DNA from: Blastocatellia bacterium
GTDB lineage: Bacteria > Acidobacteriota > Blastocatellia > Pyrinomonadales > Pyrinomonadaceae
Length of the DNA stretch: 55,024 bases
Direction of reading: 5' to 3'
Assembly: GCA_003488005.1 (NCBI GenBank)
Contig: DNND01000080.1
Span: 1,280 to 56,303, forward strand
Position numbers and translations under genes: made by a program. Numbering within the stretch: position 1 is the stretch's first letter; the number at the start of each line of letters is the position of its first letter. This document shows, piece by piece, positions 1 through 7,741 of the stretch. The notes under the pieces are model-generated. The model was not told the origin of the DNA. It did not search any database and was given only the letters and a program-made list of their open reading frames with translations.

Positions 1-1232
1 AGATCGATGGCGAGATCGAACGTGCTTTCAGCGACCTCTTCAAACGCATCATGGCTGGCGACCCATCGTTGCCAAGAATTATTAAAGTGCCAAAAGAGAT
101 GCAGGCGACGGTAGAAGAAATTCCCGTCGTGCGCCATCGCTCCACTTTCGGTGTAGTTGAGATAACGCGCGGCTGCGGACGCGGCTGCCAGTTTTGTGGT
201 CCAGCGACGAAAGTTGGCCGCTCGTTTCCGCTGGGACACATCGTCGAGAGTGCGCAGGTCAACGCCCGCGAGGGCGCAACCGAGATCATGATTGCTACGG
301 AAGACATGTTTCTCTACGAGCAGTTGCCAAACTTTGAAACGAATTTACCGGCGCTTGAGAAACTTTTTCAGAGCATTATTGCCGTTCCCGGAATCGAGAC
401 GATTCAAACTTCGCACATCACCATGGCGCCGGTCGTAAAAGACCCGAGCATCATCGAGCGCCTTACGCCTTATGTGGTTCCTTATTCGCACGTGCAGCAC
501 CGGGATTCGACCGATCCGAATCACCGGGCGGCAGACCCGATTATCGGGCTGGAAACGGGCAGCGCTCGTCTTTTCAACACCTACATGAAAGGCAAAGCGT
601 ATCCCTACAAAGGGCATCAATGGCGCGACGTGGTGTTAAAGGGAATGGAAATTCTCAACCGGAATAATTGGTTTCCATTTTGCACTTTCATAATCGGACT
701 GCCCGGCGAAACTAACGATGACGTTAAGGAATCGCTCAACCTGCTTTACGATTTGCGCGACGCGAAGGGAACTTTTGTGCCGACGTTTTTTGTGCCGCTC
801 GAAGATACGCGCATGCAGAAGAAGGCCAGCGCCAAGATGATCGAGATGACCGAGTTGCAGTGGGAGTTTTTCTTTACCTGCTGGAAATACAATGTGGAAT
901 TCTGGAAAGGCAACCGCAAGAGCCTGAACGCGAAGTTTAGTTTGGGCGCGCCGATTTATTACCAGAAGCTGGGCAAGCGTTTGTTTGGCAACGTCATCAA
1001 GTATCCACTGGCTCGTTTTGCCGGCGCACCGGAACGCCTGCTGCGCAAACATCTGTATCTCGACTTTACCGGCCACGCGCGCAATCCCGCGGGCATGAAA
1101 CCATTTGCAGGCGAAATCCTTCCGGGTTTCACAAACGTGCGCGAGAAAGGCCTCAACCTGATCGACGCCACACAACTTCATCAACTGCAATCCTCGGTTG
1201 CTTCCGGAGCGACTTCAGTTTCCGGCGACTGA
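1..1232 (+). CDS. Radical SAM protein, C-terminal part (5' end outside window)
   Basis: The reading frame is open from base 3 of the window, so the gene begins upstream; the ATG at 51 is internal. The motif CGRGCQFC near residue 60 of the visible part is the CxxxCxxC signature that binds the SAM-cleaving 4Fe-4S cluster. It is followed by the radical SAM barrel, including GLETGS and FIIGLPGET, which are typical of the B12-binding/Elp3-like radical SAM group. A cobalamin-binding domain would lie in the missing N-terminal part, which I cannot see. The visible part covers about 410 residues. The substrate is unknown. The TGA stop at 1230-1232 lies only 7 bp from the left copy of the repeat that bounds the defence cassette. 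Before that cassette arrived, this gene probably converged closely with the TPR gene now at 4992-5810. Confidence 0.85.
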   Translation, partial: IDGEIERAFSDLFKRIMAGDPSLPRIIKVPKEMQATVEEIPVVRHRSTFGVVEITRGCGRGCQFCGPATKVGRSFPLGHIVESAQVNAREGATEIMIATEDMFLYEQLPNFETNLPALEKLFQSIIAVPGIETIQTSHITMAPVVKDPSIIERLTPYVVPYSHVQHRDSTDPNHRAADPIIGLETGSARLFNTYMKGKAYPYKGHQWRDVVLKGMEILNRNNWFPFCTFIIGLPGETNDDVKESLNLLYDLRDAKGTFVPTFFVPLEDTRMQKKASAKMIEMTELQWEFFFTCWKYNVEFWKGNRKSLNAKFSLGAPIYYQKLGKRLFGNVIKYPLARFAGAPERLLRKHLYLDFTGHARNPAGMKPFAGEILPGFTNVREKGLNLIDATQLHQLQSSVASGATSVSGD

Positions 1233-1239
1233 ATTCAAC

Positions 1240-1297
1240 TCACATCTGGTGTTTGACGATCATGCTGGCGAGGCGAAGGGCGATGAAAGGATCGATG
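1240..1297 (-). pseudogene. Displaced 3' tail of the TPR gene
   Basis: On the minus strand this stretch encodes IDPFIALRLASMIVKHQM followed by TGA. The intact TPR gene at 4992-5810 ends in IDPVIADRLASMIVKHQM, so 16 of the last 18 residues agree and both copies stop directly after the final Met. There is no start codon or upstream TPR sequence here; the frame is interrupted by TAA just upstream, and that TAA is the stop of the subtilase gene. I read it as the original chromosomal gene tail, cut off when the AAA/subtilase cassette was inserted. That is inference from position and similarity. Confidence 0.7.
1242..1297. repeat. Direct repeat, left boundary of defence cassette
   Basis: Bases 1242-1272 are identical over 31 bp to 4994-5024. 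The similarity continues with about six mismatches to 1297 (matching 5049). Both copies have the same orientation and enclose exactly the AAA/subtilase gene pair. This is what an att-like or recombination duplication at a gene's 3' end looks like, although no integrase is present. Confidence 0.85.
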
Positions 1298-1305
1298 AGA
1301 CTGGC

Positions 1306-3786
1306 TTAAACAAGCACGATGTTAGCGATTGGAGTGTAGATATCTACCGCAACGTTGATGTCCTCAGTCTGAATCGTCACGATTAACGAGTACCTTGTTA
1401 CACTGTCCCACCGTTCTTGGCGTTTGAGGTCTCGCCACCAGCCGCTTACCGGATAAATTGCGACATATCCCTTCTCAGCTAATTCAATTGCTGGGCCTCT
1501 CCAGATGTCGGAATGAATACTTCCGCGAGTGCGAAGTTGTGGACCGAGTAACCAACTTGCGCTATCTCCAGAGGTAGCATCAAACTCGTCAACCTCCTCA
1601 CGTGCGATTCGGTTAATACGTCGCCGAAAGTCATCCATGGACTCGGTTGGAGTCTTTGTGTCGAATCGTAGTCCGTGAGAAGCATACCGATATTTGTTCT
1701 TATAACCTCGTCGGGTTGGATTTGGCTCGATGAAGTAAGACAGAGTTACGTGCATCTCACATTGAGTCTCGCCAAGGCTAGATAAGACCGCAGACGGCCA
1801 AGGTAGCTCATAAAGATGCATGTGGTTTGTCTTGATCTGATTGCTCTCTTTTCGAAAGGGCTTTATCCCGGCTTCAGAAATAAGAGTTAACGAGTTCCGC
1901 GCACTGTATAAAGCAGAGGTAAGTTGTGGCACTCCGTAGCCAAATACCCGCAGTAGATTTTCTATTTCTCGCTTGGTGAGAATTCTATTAGGCCGCATAG
2001 GTGCCGTCCATTCCGCAGAATGTACTAGCAAACCGCGGACTGTTTCAGCCCAGAAATTAGGATACTCAGCAAATATCATAGCTCCCATGCGAGCTGCGAG
2101 TGCGGTAGCCGCGCTGGTTTCTTTGGTAAACGTCAGTAGCTGGTTTTCGAACTGAGCGTTCGTGGTTAAGAGTAATAAGGATTCAAGTTCGAATGGCCCA
2201 CTGTATGAGGGATGTCGAGCCATGTTTCCACCTTCAAGTACTATGTCCGGTTTGAGTGGCCACTGACTCTCCCAACTGATTGACGTTGTGCTGCAGGGAG
2301 CCAACCCACCACGTTGAGCAACAGGAATGCTTTCTGGATGCTTGTCCGGATCAATCGAGTCCTTTTCAGTGTATGCGCCGACTGTGACAGCATTCCAAGC
2401 TTGCCCTGGATCATGAACTCCATCTGTCAAATTGCTGGAGGGATACTCTTCTCGCAAATCGTAATCAGTGTTACCCGCCGATATCAACATCAACTCTCGT
2501 TTCCGCGGTTCTTCTTCCAGGGCTCCCGAACAGATTTGGTCAATTGCCGCAGACCAAGATGTTGGCTGACCACGGTCTCGCGAATCGGTCGTAGTTACCG
2601 TAAGACAGAACGCGCGCCGTCTGTCAGGAGCCAGCAATTCGGCTCGTGCAGCGCACTCGGTAGTTACATCTCCGTATAGTTCGGGATCAGTAGCACCAGC
2701 TGGAGGGAGAATCTTCACAGACTCAAGTCGGTGGTGCAATTCGATTGCGTCTGTTGATTGAAATAGTTCGACCAAATCGCCATAGAGGCCCAAGCCGGCC
2801 ATTTCTGTCCCGTGTCCATGATGATCGAATACTCCCCAATCGGGGTTGTAAGCTGTCATGTCATCCGGCGCCAGGCCTGGAATAATCAATGGATGCTCAT
2901 TGTTTACGCCGGTGTCGAGAAGACAAACTGCTGAGCTATCTTCCCCAGACGGAACGATTCGGGCAATGGCTCTACGTATCCAATCTCCCTGTTCCGCCTG
3001 TGGCAAATCATAGAAGAAATCCGCAGCCCTTTTTGCAATCCTAAGTTCCGCCAGCGCGTTGATAAGAAATATTGAAGTAGCGAGTTGGTCAGCACTCGCT
3101 CGCACTAGCATGACAGTGCTCTCCGGAAAGAAAAGCTCATTTTCGCTGACTGTAAGACCTGCGGCTAAAGCCTCTTCACGGAAAGCTGCAACATTCCGGT
3201 ACCTTTCATCTGCATCATCACCGACACGTAACCAAGCCTCCCACCAAATCTCATCATGGGGATTTGGAAACTCCCCCGCATCGGTCCACAAACCCCTGAT
3301 CGTTGCAAGGCGTATTTCCGAAATACTCTCAACAAGCGTTTGGTTGCGCGGATTGCCGGTTTTAGTTTCTAATTCTACATACTGCTCTATCTTCTTTAAG
3401 AAAAGATCCAGTTTACCTTCCCGAACAAAGACTGTGGCTTTTACCGGGTGCTCCTCATCGCCGCCCGAAACCGCAACAACTTCTACTCCCCGACTACGAT
3501 CCTCCAGGCTTTCGACTTTAAGTGGGAATCCAGGTGCGCTCTCAAACTCGACGTAGGTGCCTCGTTCGACTGTCGTGGCCCGCTCTTCTTGAGTACGTAC
3601 CTGCTCATCTGATTGGATGGCGATTTCTTCTAGCTTTGTCCGTAGGTTCTCTCCGTGCTCTCTACGACGACGCGGAGGTAACTTGTAGTGCCCGCTTCCG
3701 CCGCCGGGCGCGACAGTATAGGGTTCTGATAGGGGCTCGCCTCGGAGGATTATGTGAGGCAAATTTTGTGAGTCACGGGGAGGCAT
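1306..3786 (-). CDS. ietS: Subtilisin-like (S8) serine protease, IetS-like defence effector
   Basis: This is an 826-residue S8 peptidase. The catalytic triad is visible as Asp291 (CLLDTGVN), His325 (HHGHGTEMAG) and Ser558 (ETSAATALAA), with the oxyanion-hole Asn439 in ISAGN. About 280 residues precede the protease domain and more than 200 follow it; neither part resembles a signal peptide, so the enzyme is probably cytoplasmic. The TAA of the AAA ATPase gene lies 15 bp upstream, so the two are co-transcribed, ATPase first. An AAA ATPase followed by a large S8 protease is the composition of IetAS, first known from Ti-plasmid incompatibility and later shown to give anti-phage defence. The serine motif is E-T-S-A-A rather than the usual G-T-S-M-A. 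The symbol is assigned from architecture and order, not from alignment. Confidence 0.8.
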   Translation of the reverse strand: MPPRDSQNLPHIILRGEPLSEPYTVAPGGGSGHYKLPPRRRREHGENLRTKLEEIAIQSDEQVRTQEERATTVERGTYVEFESAPGFPLKVESLEDRSRGVEVVAVSGGDEEHPVKATVFVREGKLDLFLKKIEQYVELETKTGNPRNQTLVESISEIRLATIRGLWTDAGEFPNPHDEIWWEAWLRVGDDADERYRNVAAFREEALAAGLTVSENELFFPESTVMLVRASADQLATSIFLINALAELRIAKRAADFFYDLPQAEQGDWIRRAIARIVPSGEDSSAVCLLDTGVNNEHPLIIPGLAPDDMTAYNPDWGVFDHHGHGTEMAGLGLYGDLVELFQSTDAIELHHRLESVKILPPAGATDPELYGDVTTECAARAELLAPDRRRAFCLTVTTTDSRDRGQPTSWSAAIDQICSGALEEEPRKRELMLISAGNTDYDLREEYPSSNLTDGVHDPGQAWNAVTVGAYTEKDSIDPDKHPESIPVAQRGGLAPCSTTSISWESQWPLKPDIVLEGGNMARHPSYSGPFELESLLLLTTNAQFENQLLTFTKETSAATALAARMGAMIFAEYPNFWAETVRGLLVHSAEWTAPMRPNRILTKREIENLLRVFGYGVPQLTSALYSARNSLTLISEAGIKPFRKESNQIKTNHMHLYELPWPSAVLSSLGETQCEMHVTLSYFIEPNPTRRGYKNKYRYASHGLRFDTKTPTESMDDFRRRINRIAREEVDEFDATSGDSASWLLGPQLRTRGSIHSDIWRGPAIELAEKGYVAIYPVSGWWRDLKRQERWDSVTRYSLIVTIQTEDINVAVDIYTPIANIVLV

Positions 3787-3801
3787 AGTTAACTCTCGTT
3801 C

Positions 3802-4791
3802 TTATTTCGGCCTATATCGCTCATGAAAGGTCGCTCTTTCCTTCAGCGGAGGAACGATATCTTTCATAGTCAATTTCTTCCGCCCGTGAATGACAGCATC
3901 CTTCACTGCTTCTTCGCAAGCCATCACGATATCTGCAAAACTCAAACCCTCTGCCAGTTTGCCTAGCTCCTCAAAATCAATTTCGACACGCCCAAAGCTG
4001 CCTAATTTGTTCTTGAAAGTTTCAGCAATCAAGCTCCTGCCAGGCAGTTCAAATTCAAGTAGCTCGTCGAAGCGACGGAACAGCGCATAATCGAGACTTT
4101 GCGGGTGATTAGTCGCGGAGATAATGATGCTGTTTGAGTTATCCTGCTCGATGTACATTAGAAAGCTATTTAGCACTCGCTTGATTTCACCGACTTCGTT
4201 CGCATAGTCTCGGTGAGTACCAATGGCATCGAATTCATCGAACAAGTAAACAGCACGCGTGTTTTGCATTGCATCGAAAATGAGCCTTAGTTTGGAGATC
4301 GTCTCCCCCATAAACTTCGTTATCAACCCATCCAACCGAACCACGAATAGGGCGATTCCAAGTTCTCCGGCAATTGCTGATGCGCTCATGGTTTTGCCAC
4401 AGCCTGGGGGTCCCGTGAACAACAGTTTTCTTCGAGGATTCAGTCCATGGGATTTTAGTCTTGAGAAGTTCCTCTGTTCCTCAAGAATCCTTTCTAATCT
4501 TCCTAGCACTCGCGCGCTCAGGGTCATCTGAGAAAGTCGGGTTTTGGGATAAGACACCGCTAAGAGATCTGCGATTTCTTTGCGGGGCCTAACGATCAGC
4601 GTCGGATCCCCAGTAACCGCGACTGAATTGACTCTCGCCTTATCAATGAGTTCTCTAAGCTCGTCCGCCAATTTACGATGACCCCTTCGGGCTTCAGCGG
4701 CTGCGACCTGCATTGCGATGGCATAAAAACGGCGGTCATCGCCAGTTATGTGGCTAGCTAGAAGGGCTTTGATTTGTTCACTCGATGCCAT
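3802..4791 (-). CDS. ietA: AAA+ ATPase, IetA-like partner of the subtilase
   Basis: This is a 329-residue single-domain AAA ATPase. It shows Walker A GPPGCGKT (127-134), an aromatic pore-loop-like ITKFMGET (157-164), Walker B VYLFDEFD (181-188), sensor-1 Asn228 in SATNH, an RR pair at 239-240 that could supply the arginine finger, and the sensor-2 region GLSFADI (282-288). The N-terminal 80 residues are helical with no recognised domain. It is the first gene of the cassette and ends 15 bp before the protease start. In IetAS-type systems both proteins are needed, and the ATPase presumably senses or remodels something that licenses the protease; the trigger is unknown. No clear Shine-Dalgarno is seen before the ATG. 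About 200 bp of AT-rich DNA separates it from the right-hand repeat and probably holds the promoter. Confidence 0.82.
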   Translation of the reverse strand: MASSEQIKALLASHITGDDRRFYAIAMQVAAAEARRGHRKLADELRELIDKARVNSVAVTGDPTLIVRPRKEIADLLAVSYPKTRLSQMTLSARVLGRLERILEEQRNFSRLKSHGLNPRRKLLFTGPPGCGKTMSASAIAGELGIALFVVRLDGLITKFMGETISKLRLIFDAMQNTRAVYLFDEFDAIGTHRDYANEVGEIKRVLNSFLMYIEQDNSNSIIISATNHPQSLDYALFRRFDELLEFELPGRSLIAETFKNKLGSFGRVEIDFEELGKLAEGLSFADIVMACEEAVKDAVIHGRKKLTMKDIVPPLKERATFHERYRPK

Positions 4792-4991
4792 GTGATCTCA
4801 AAGGGAGAGCTTACAAAATCGATTCGTTTTTCAGTTTTTGGTCACGCTTTGCAGAAATAGAATTTGCGGAATTTTGCTTTATGGAGGTCCCGCCAAGCGT
4901 TAGATTAAGAATCGCCAGTATACAGCATTGTAATTCAGCCGTACGTTTTTTTGCTCCTGCGTTTAACGCGCAAAGCATCCCAAGCGTCAAT

Positions 4992-5810
4992 TTACATCTG
5001 GTGTTTGACGATCATGCTGGCGAGTCGATCGGCGATGACGGGATCGATGGTCTTTAGTTTTTCCTGTAGCTCGAGCGCCTTGGCGGTGTTGCCAAGCATG
5101 AGGTTGCTGATTGCGTAGTTGAAATAAAACGAAGGCTCCTGCGGCGTTAGCGCAATTGCTTTTTCGTGAAGTGGAATTGCTTCCTTCGCGCGCCCACCTT
5201 TGGAAAGTGTGACAGCCAAGCCGTCATACGCGAGTGAATAATTCGGGTTGTTCTTAATCAAATTCCGAAATACAAATTCCGAATAGCGGAAGTTCTTCAT
5301 GCGATCGTAAGTGATCGCCTGGTTGTATTTCGCTTTCAGTAACGTCGGGTCCAGTCCCACAGCTTTGTTGAAAGCATCGATCGCTCGCGGAAACTGTTTC
5401 AACTCACCCAGCGCTTCACCCAAACTGTTCCATGCTTCCGCGTAATTCGGATTGAGTGTGACGGCGCGCTCGTAAGCGAGCTGCGCGGCGCCAAACTTCC
5501 TTTGCGCCATCTGCACGTTGCCGATCAGATAACTCGCTACTGCCGCAGTCTCAGGCCTGTTGCCCGACAGCGCGATGACACGATTGAACGCGGAGATGGC
5601 TTCTGTAAATCGGCCAGCCTCGGACGCGTCCTGACCGGCGGCGAGCAGTTTGTCGACGTCTGTCGCGCCCAGGCTGTTGGCTGGTTTGTTAGCGGCCGCG
5701 CTTGCTGGAGTTCTGCCGGCAATCCGCGTTCTGGTACCGGCGGGGTGGTGCGCTGTGACCTGAACGCAGAGAAGAGCGATCCCCGCTCCCGCGAATGCTC
5801 TTCGGACCAT
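4992..5810 (-). CDS. TPR repeat protein, probably exported
   Basis: At least five tetratricopeptide units are visible (for example FTEAISAFNRVIALSG, FGAAQLAYERAVTLNPNY, FPRAIDAFNKAVGLDP and AKEAIPLHEKAIALTP), so it is a protein-protein interaction scaffold. I chose the ATG at 5808-5810, giving 272 residues, because it opens with a signal-like stretch (MVRRAFAGAGIALLC). Longer versions up to 6077 run through a dispersed repeat at 5889-5929 and overlap the leader of the divergent barrel gene. The start remains uncertain. The last 18 codons lie inside the right-hand copy of the direct repeat that flanks the defence cassette. If the cassette entered here, the tail now used by this gene would be the one it brought. 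Confidence 0.75.
   Translation of the reverse strand: MVRRAFAGAGIALLCVQVTAHHPAGTRTRIAGRTPASAAANKPANSLGATDVDKLLAAGQDASEAGRFTEAISAFNRVIALSGNRPETAAVASYLIGNVQMAQRKFGAAQLAYERAVTLNPNYAEAWNSLGEALGELKQFPRAIDAFNKAVGLDPTLLKAKYNQAITYDRMKNFRYSEFVFRNLIKNNPNYSLAYDGLAVTLSKGGRAKEAIPLHEKAIALTPQEPSFYFNYAISNLMLGNTAKALELQEKLKTIDPVIADRLASMIVKHQM
4994..5049. repeat. Direct repeat, right boundary of defence cassette
   Basis: This copy partners 1242-1297, with 31 identical bases at 4994-5024 and an imperfect extension to 5049. It coincides with the final codons of the TPR gene, whose stop is TAA (4992-4994) here but TGA in the left copy. The unit cut out by recombination between the copies would be about 3.75 kb carrying only the two defence genes. 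Confidence 0.85.
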
Positions 5811-5888
5811 TCGAGTGAATCGGTCGTGATCCGTTTTTGCGCGTCTTTGGGCCTGATTTGCGCACTTTTCGGTTCCGTTCTCTGGTTT

Positions 5889-5929
5889 ACCGCAAAGGAC
5901 GCGAATGTCCGCGAAGGAGCGCGAAGAAG
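5889..5929. repeat. Dispersed 'CGCAAAGGACGCGAA' type intergenic repeat
   Basis: The stretch consists of variations on CGCAAAGGACGCGAA and CGCGAAGGAGCGCGAAG. This low-complexity, G/C-rich pattern is seen between genes in many bacterial genomes. It lies upstream of the preferred TPR start, which argues against the longer reading of that gene. Only one copy is in this window. Confidence 0.45.
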
Positions 5930-6092
5930 TCGAAGCTTTTCTGCTTGCTTGTCCCGATGAATGCATGTTAAAAGATTGCCCCTTTTCACATAAACGGGTA
6001 ATCAACAGGAAAAATTGGAAACACGTGCGGATTCCTATTTTTCTTATCACCACAACGTGTTGATGGGAAATTGTCAAGGAGGACTACCGCCC

Positions 6093-6728
6093 ATGCGTAA
6101 GCTATTTTTGCTTTTCGCGATTATCCTGGTCTGTGCGCCGGCTGGCTTTGCCCAGAGCGGCTATTCAGATTGGGAATTCTTTGTTGGTTACGCCCACGAG
6201 CGGGCCAACAACGGAGCCGACCGGCTCGATGCGCGCGGGCGCATCATTAACCCGAACGGCAGCACCCAGCGCGCGGATTTTGTATCCAAGCGCATACCCT
6301 ATAACGGCGTCACCGCGGAAGTGGTTGCCAACGTGCACCATAACATCGGCCTGGTGACGAACTTCTCTGCAACTTTCGCGAATACCACTTTGGTGGATGC
6401 GTTAACCGGGCGGCAATTTAATGCTCGTCTGTCGCGCTACACCTTGCTTTTTGGACCACGTTACAACTGGCGCAACTCTTCGCCATTCATTCCGTTTGTG
6501 CATGCGCTGTTCGGCGTAAATCGTTACCAGGCGAAATTCCGCAACAACGATTTCACCTGCCCGGACACCAGCAATACTGCGTTTGCGATGGCGCTTGGCG
6601 GCGGTCTCGACATTCAGGCAACGAAGCATGTCGATATTCGCGCGATTCAGGTTGATTATTTGCCGGTGTTTCGTAGCGGTCACCGTGAAGACGGTCTGCG
6701 ATTCTCGGCGGGCGTGAAGATCAAGTAG
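6093..6728 (+). CDS. Outer-membrane beta-barrel protein, small
   Basis: This 211-residue protein has a clear signal peptide (MRKLFLLFAIILVCAPAGFA, cleaved before QSG). It then alternates short amphipathic strands and polar loops, such as DWEFFVGYAHER, NIGLVTNFSATF, RYTLLFGPRYNW and FIPFVHALFGV, as in OmpA/OprF-like eight-stranded barrels. The start at 6093 is fixed by AAGGAGGA at 6076-6083. It ends in a strand with basic residues (GVKIK) rather than a terminal aromatic residue. It is monocistronic and converges on the ligD-like gene, sharing a hairpin with it. Function is unknown; structural stability, adhesion or small-molecule passage are all possible. Confidence 0.75.
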   Translation: MRKLFLLFAIILVCAPAGFAQSGYSDWEFFVGYAHERANNGADRLDARGRIINPNGSTQRADFVSKRIPYNGVTAEVVANVHHNIGLVTNFSATFANTTLVDALTGRQFNARLSRYTLLFGPRYNWRNSSPFIPFVHALFGVNRYQAKFRNNDFTCPDTSNTAFAMALGGGLDIQATKHVDIRAIQVDYLPVFRSGHREDGLRFSAGVKIK

Positions 6729-6743
6729 TTCTGAGAACTACTT
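6723..6743. terminator. Bidirectional hairpin holding both stop codons
   Basis: AAGTAGTTC (6723-6731) and GAACTACTT (6735-6743) form a perfect 9-bp stem with a 3-nt loop. The TAG of the barrel gene (6726-6728) lies in one arm and the TAG of the minus-strand ligD-like gene (6738-6740) in the other. An AT-rich run follows on the plus strand. It probably terminates transcription from both sides. Confidence 0.6.
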
Positions 6744-7730
6744 AAGCTTTAACTTTTGGCGCTGGTCGAAGAAGTTGGACCAGGCGTCGCCACTCTTCTT
6801 GAGCAGGGCAGGAACATTTTTGACTGTGAAGTCAGAAATCTTCACGCCCTGCTCAATTTGTTTCCAGGTCAGCGGCATCGAAACCGTGGCGCCAGGTTTG
6901 GCCCGCGCTGTAAAAACTGCCGCCAGACTCTTGCCACGCGCGTTCTGCATCCAGTCAACATAAACCTGATCGCGTTTGCGCTTGTCGATACTGCGCTCAA
7001 CCGTTGCCATCTTCGGCGCGCGATTAGCAATCTCACTCGCGAGCAGACGCGAAAACTCCGCCACTTTTGCATATTCATTTGTTGGGTTCAGCGGCAGGTA
7101 GATGTGAATGCCCGACGAGCCCGACGTCTTGGGAAACGCGTTCAGACCAATCTCGTCGCAAACTTGCTTACACAACAGGGCAACCTGCAAAACATTTTCC
7201 CAAGGCGCTTTTTTCGGATCGAGGTCAATGGCGAGCCAGTCAGGCTTATCCAATTTCGCAGTCGTCGAATGCCATGGATGCTGTTCAATATTTCCCAGGT
7301 TCACAAAGTGCAGCAGCGACGCGGTCGTCGTGTAAACCGCATAATCCAGTACTCGGCCCTGTTGGTTAGTTAGCCTGACCGTCTTAATAAAGGCCGGCGC
7401 GCTTTCCAGATCCTGCTGAAAAAACATCGGCGCTTTAATGCCTCGCGGCCAGCGCTGCAAAATGGCCGGCCGATTCTTTAGAAACGGCAAGATGTGTGTG
7501 CTGACCTGAAGGTAGTAACTAAGCAGATCAAACTTGGTGATTTTTTCGTCGGGCCAATAGACGCGATCCAAACTGGTTACTGAAACTCGCTCGCCTTCCA
7601 GCGCGAGCGTCTGATCGCCTTTGGGATTTTTGAGCGAAAGAAATTCGTCCGCCGTAATACCAGGTGAGTTTGTTTGGCGCGAACGTTTGACCGTGCCGGT
7701 TTTAGTTGTGGGTTTTTTGCGAGTTACCAC
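6738..7730 (-). CDS. ligD: Stand-alone LigD-type polymerase domain (NHEJ primase-polymerase)
   Basis: The 330-residue protein corresponds to the polymerase module of LigD, the Ku-dependent bacterial end-joining enzyme; the ligase and nuclease modules are absent. Visible hallmarks are RVYWPDEKITKFDLL (57-71), the metal-binding pair in AIDLDP (Asp169 and Asp171), the nucleotide-binding SGSSGIHIY (203-211) and the third acidic residue in VDW (259). The enzyme fills or extends ends with NTPs or dNTPs during break repair. The start is GTG with GAGGA eight bases upstream. It follows galE by 11 bp on the same strand, so it is likely the last gene of the zinc-ribbon/galE operon. No Ku gene is in the window. 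The N-terminal 25 residues are Lys/Thr-rich and probably disordered. Confidence 0.88.
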   Translation of the reverse strand: MVTRKKPTTKTGTVKRSRQTNSPGITADEFLSLKNPKGDQTLALEGERVSVTSLDRVYWPDEKITKFDLLSYYLQVSTHILPFLKNRPAILQRWPRGIKAPMFFQQDLESAPAFIKTVRLTNQQGRVLDYAVYTTTASLLHFVNLGNIEQHPWHSTTAKLDKPDWLAIDLDPKKAPWENVLQVALLCKQVCDEIGLNAFPKTSGSSGIHIYLPLNPTNEYAKVAEFSRLLASEIANRAPKMATVERSIDKRKRDQVYVDWMQNARGKSLAAVFTARAKPGATVSMPLTWKQIEQGVKISDFTVKNVPALLKKSGDAWSNFFDQRQKLKLK

Positions 7731-7741
7731 CTTGTTCGTCC

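Noticed and set aside
636..1190. Long open frame on the minus strand opposite the radical SAM gene
   Set aside because: The plus strand carries clear radical SAM motifs; the antisense frame has no recognisable domain or ribosome site.
1242..5049. Integrative element with its own integrase
   Set aside because: Only the ATPase and protease genes lie between the repeats; no recombinase is present, so only att-like repeats can be claimed.
5811..6077. N-terminal extension of the TPR protein
   Set aside because: It crosses a dispersed repeat and the leader of the divergent barrel gene, and the sequence is not protein-like.
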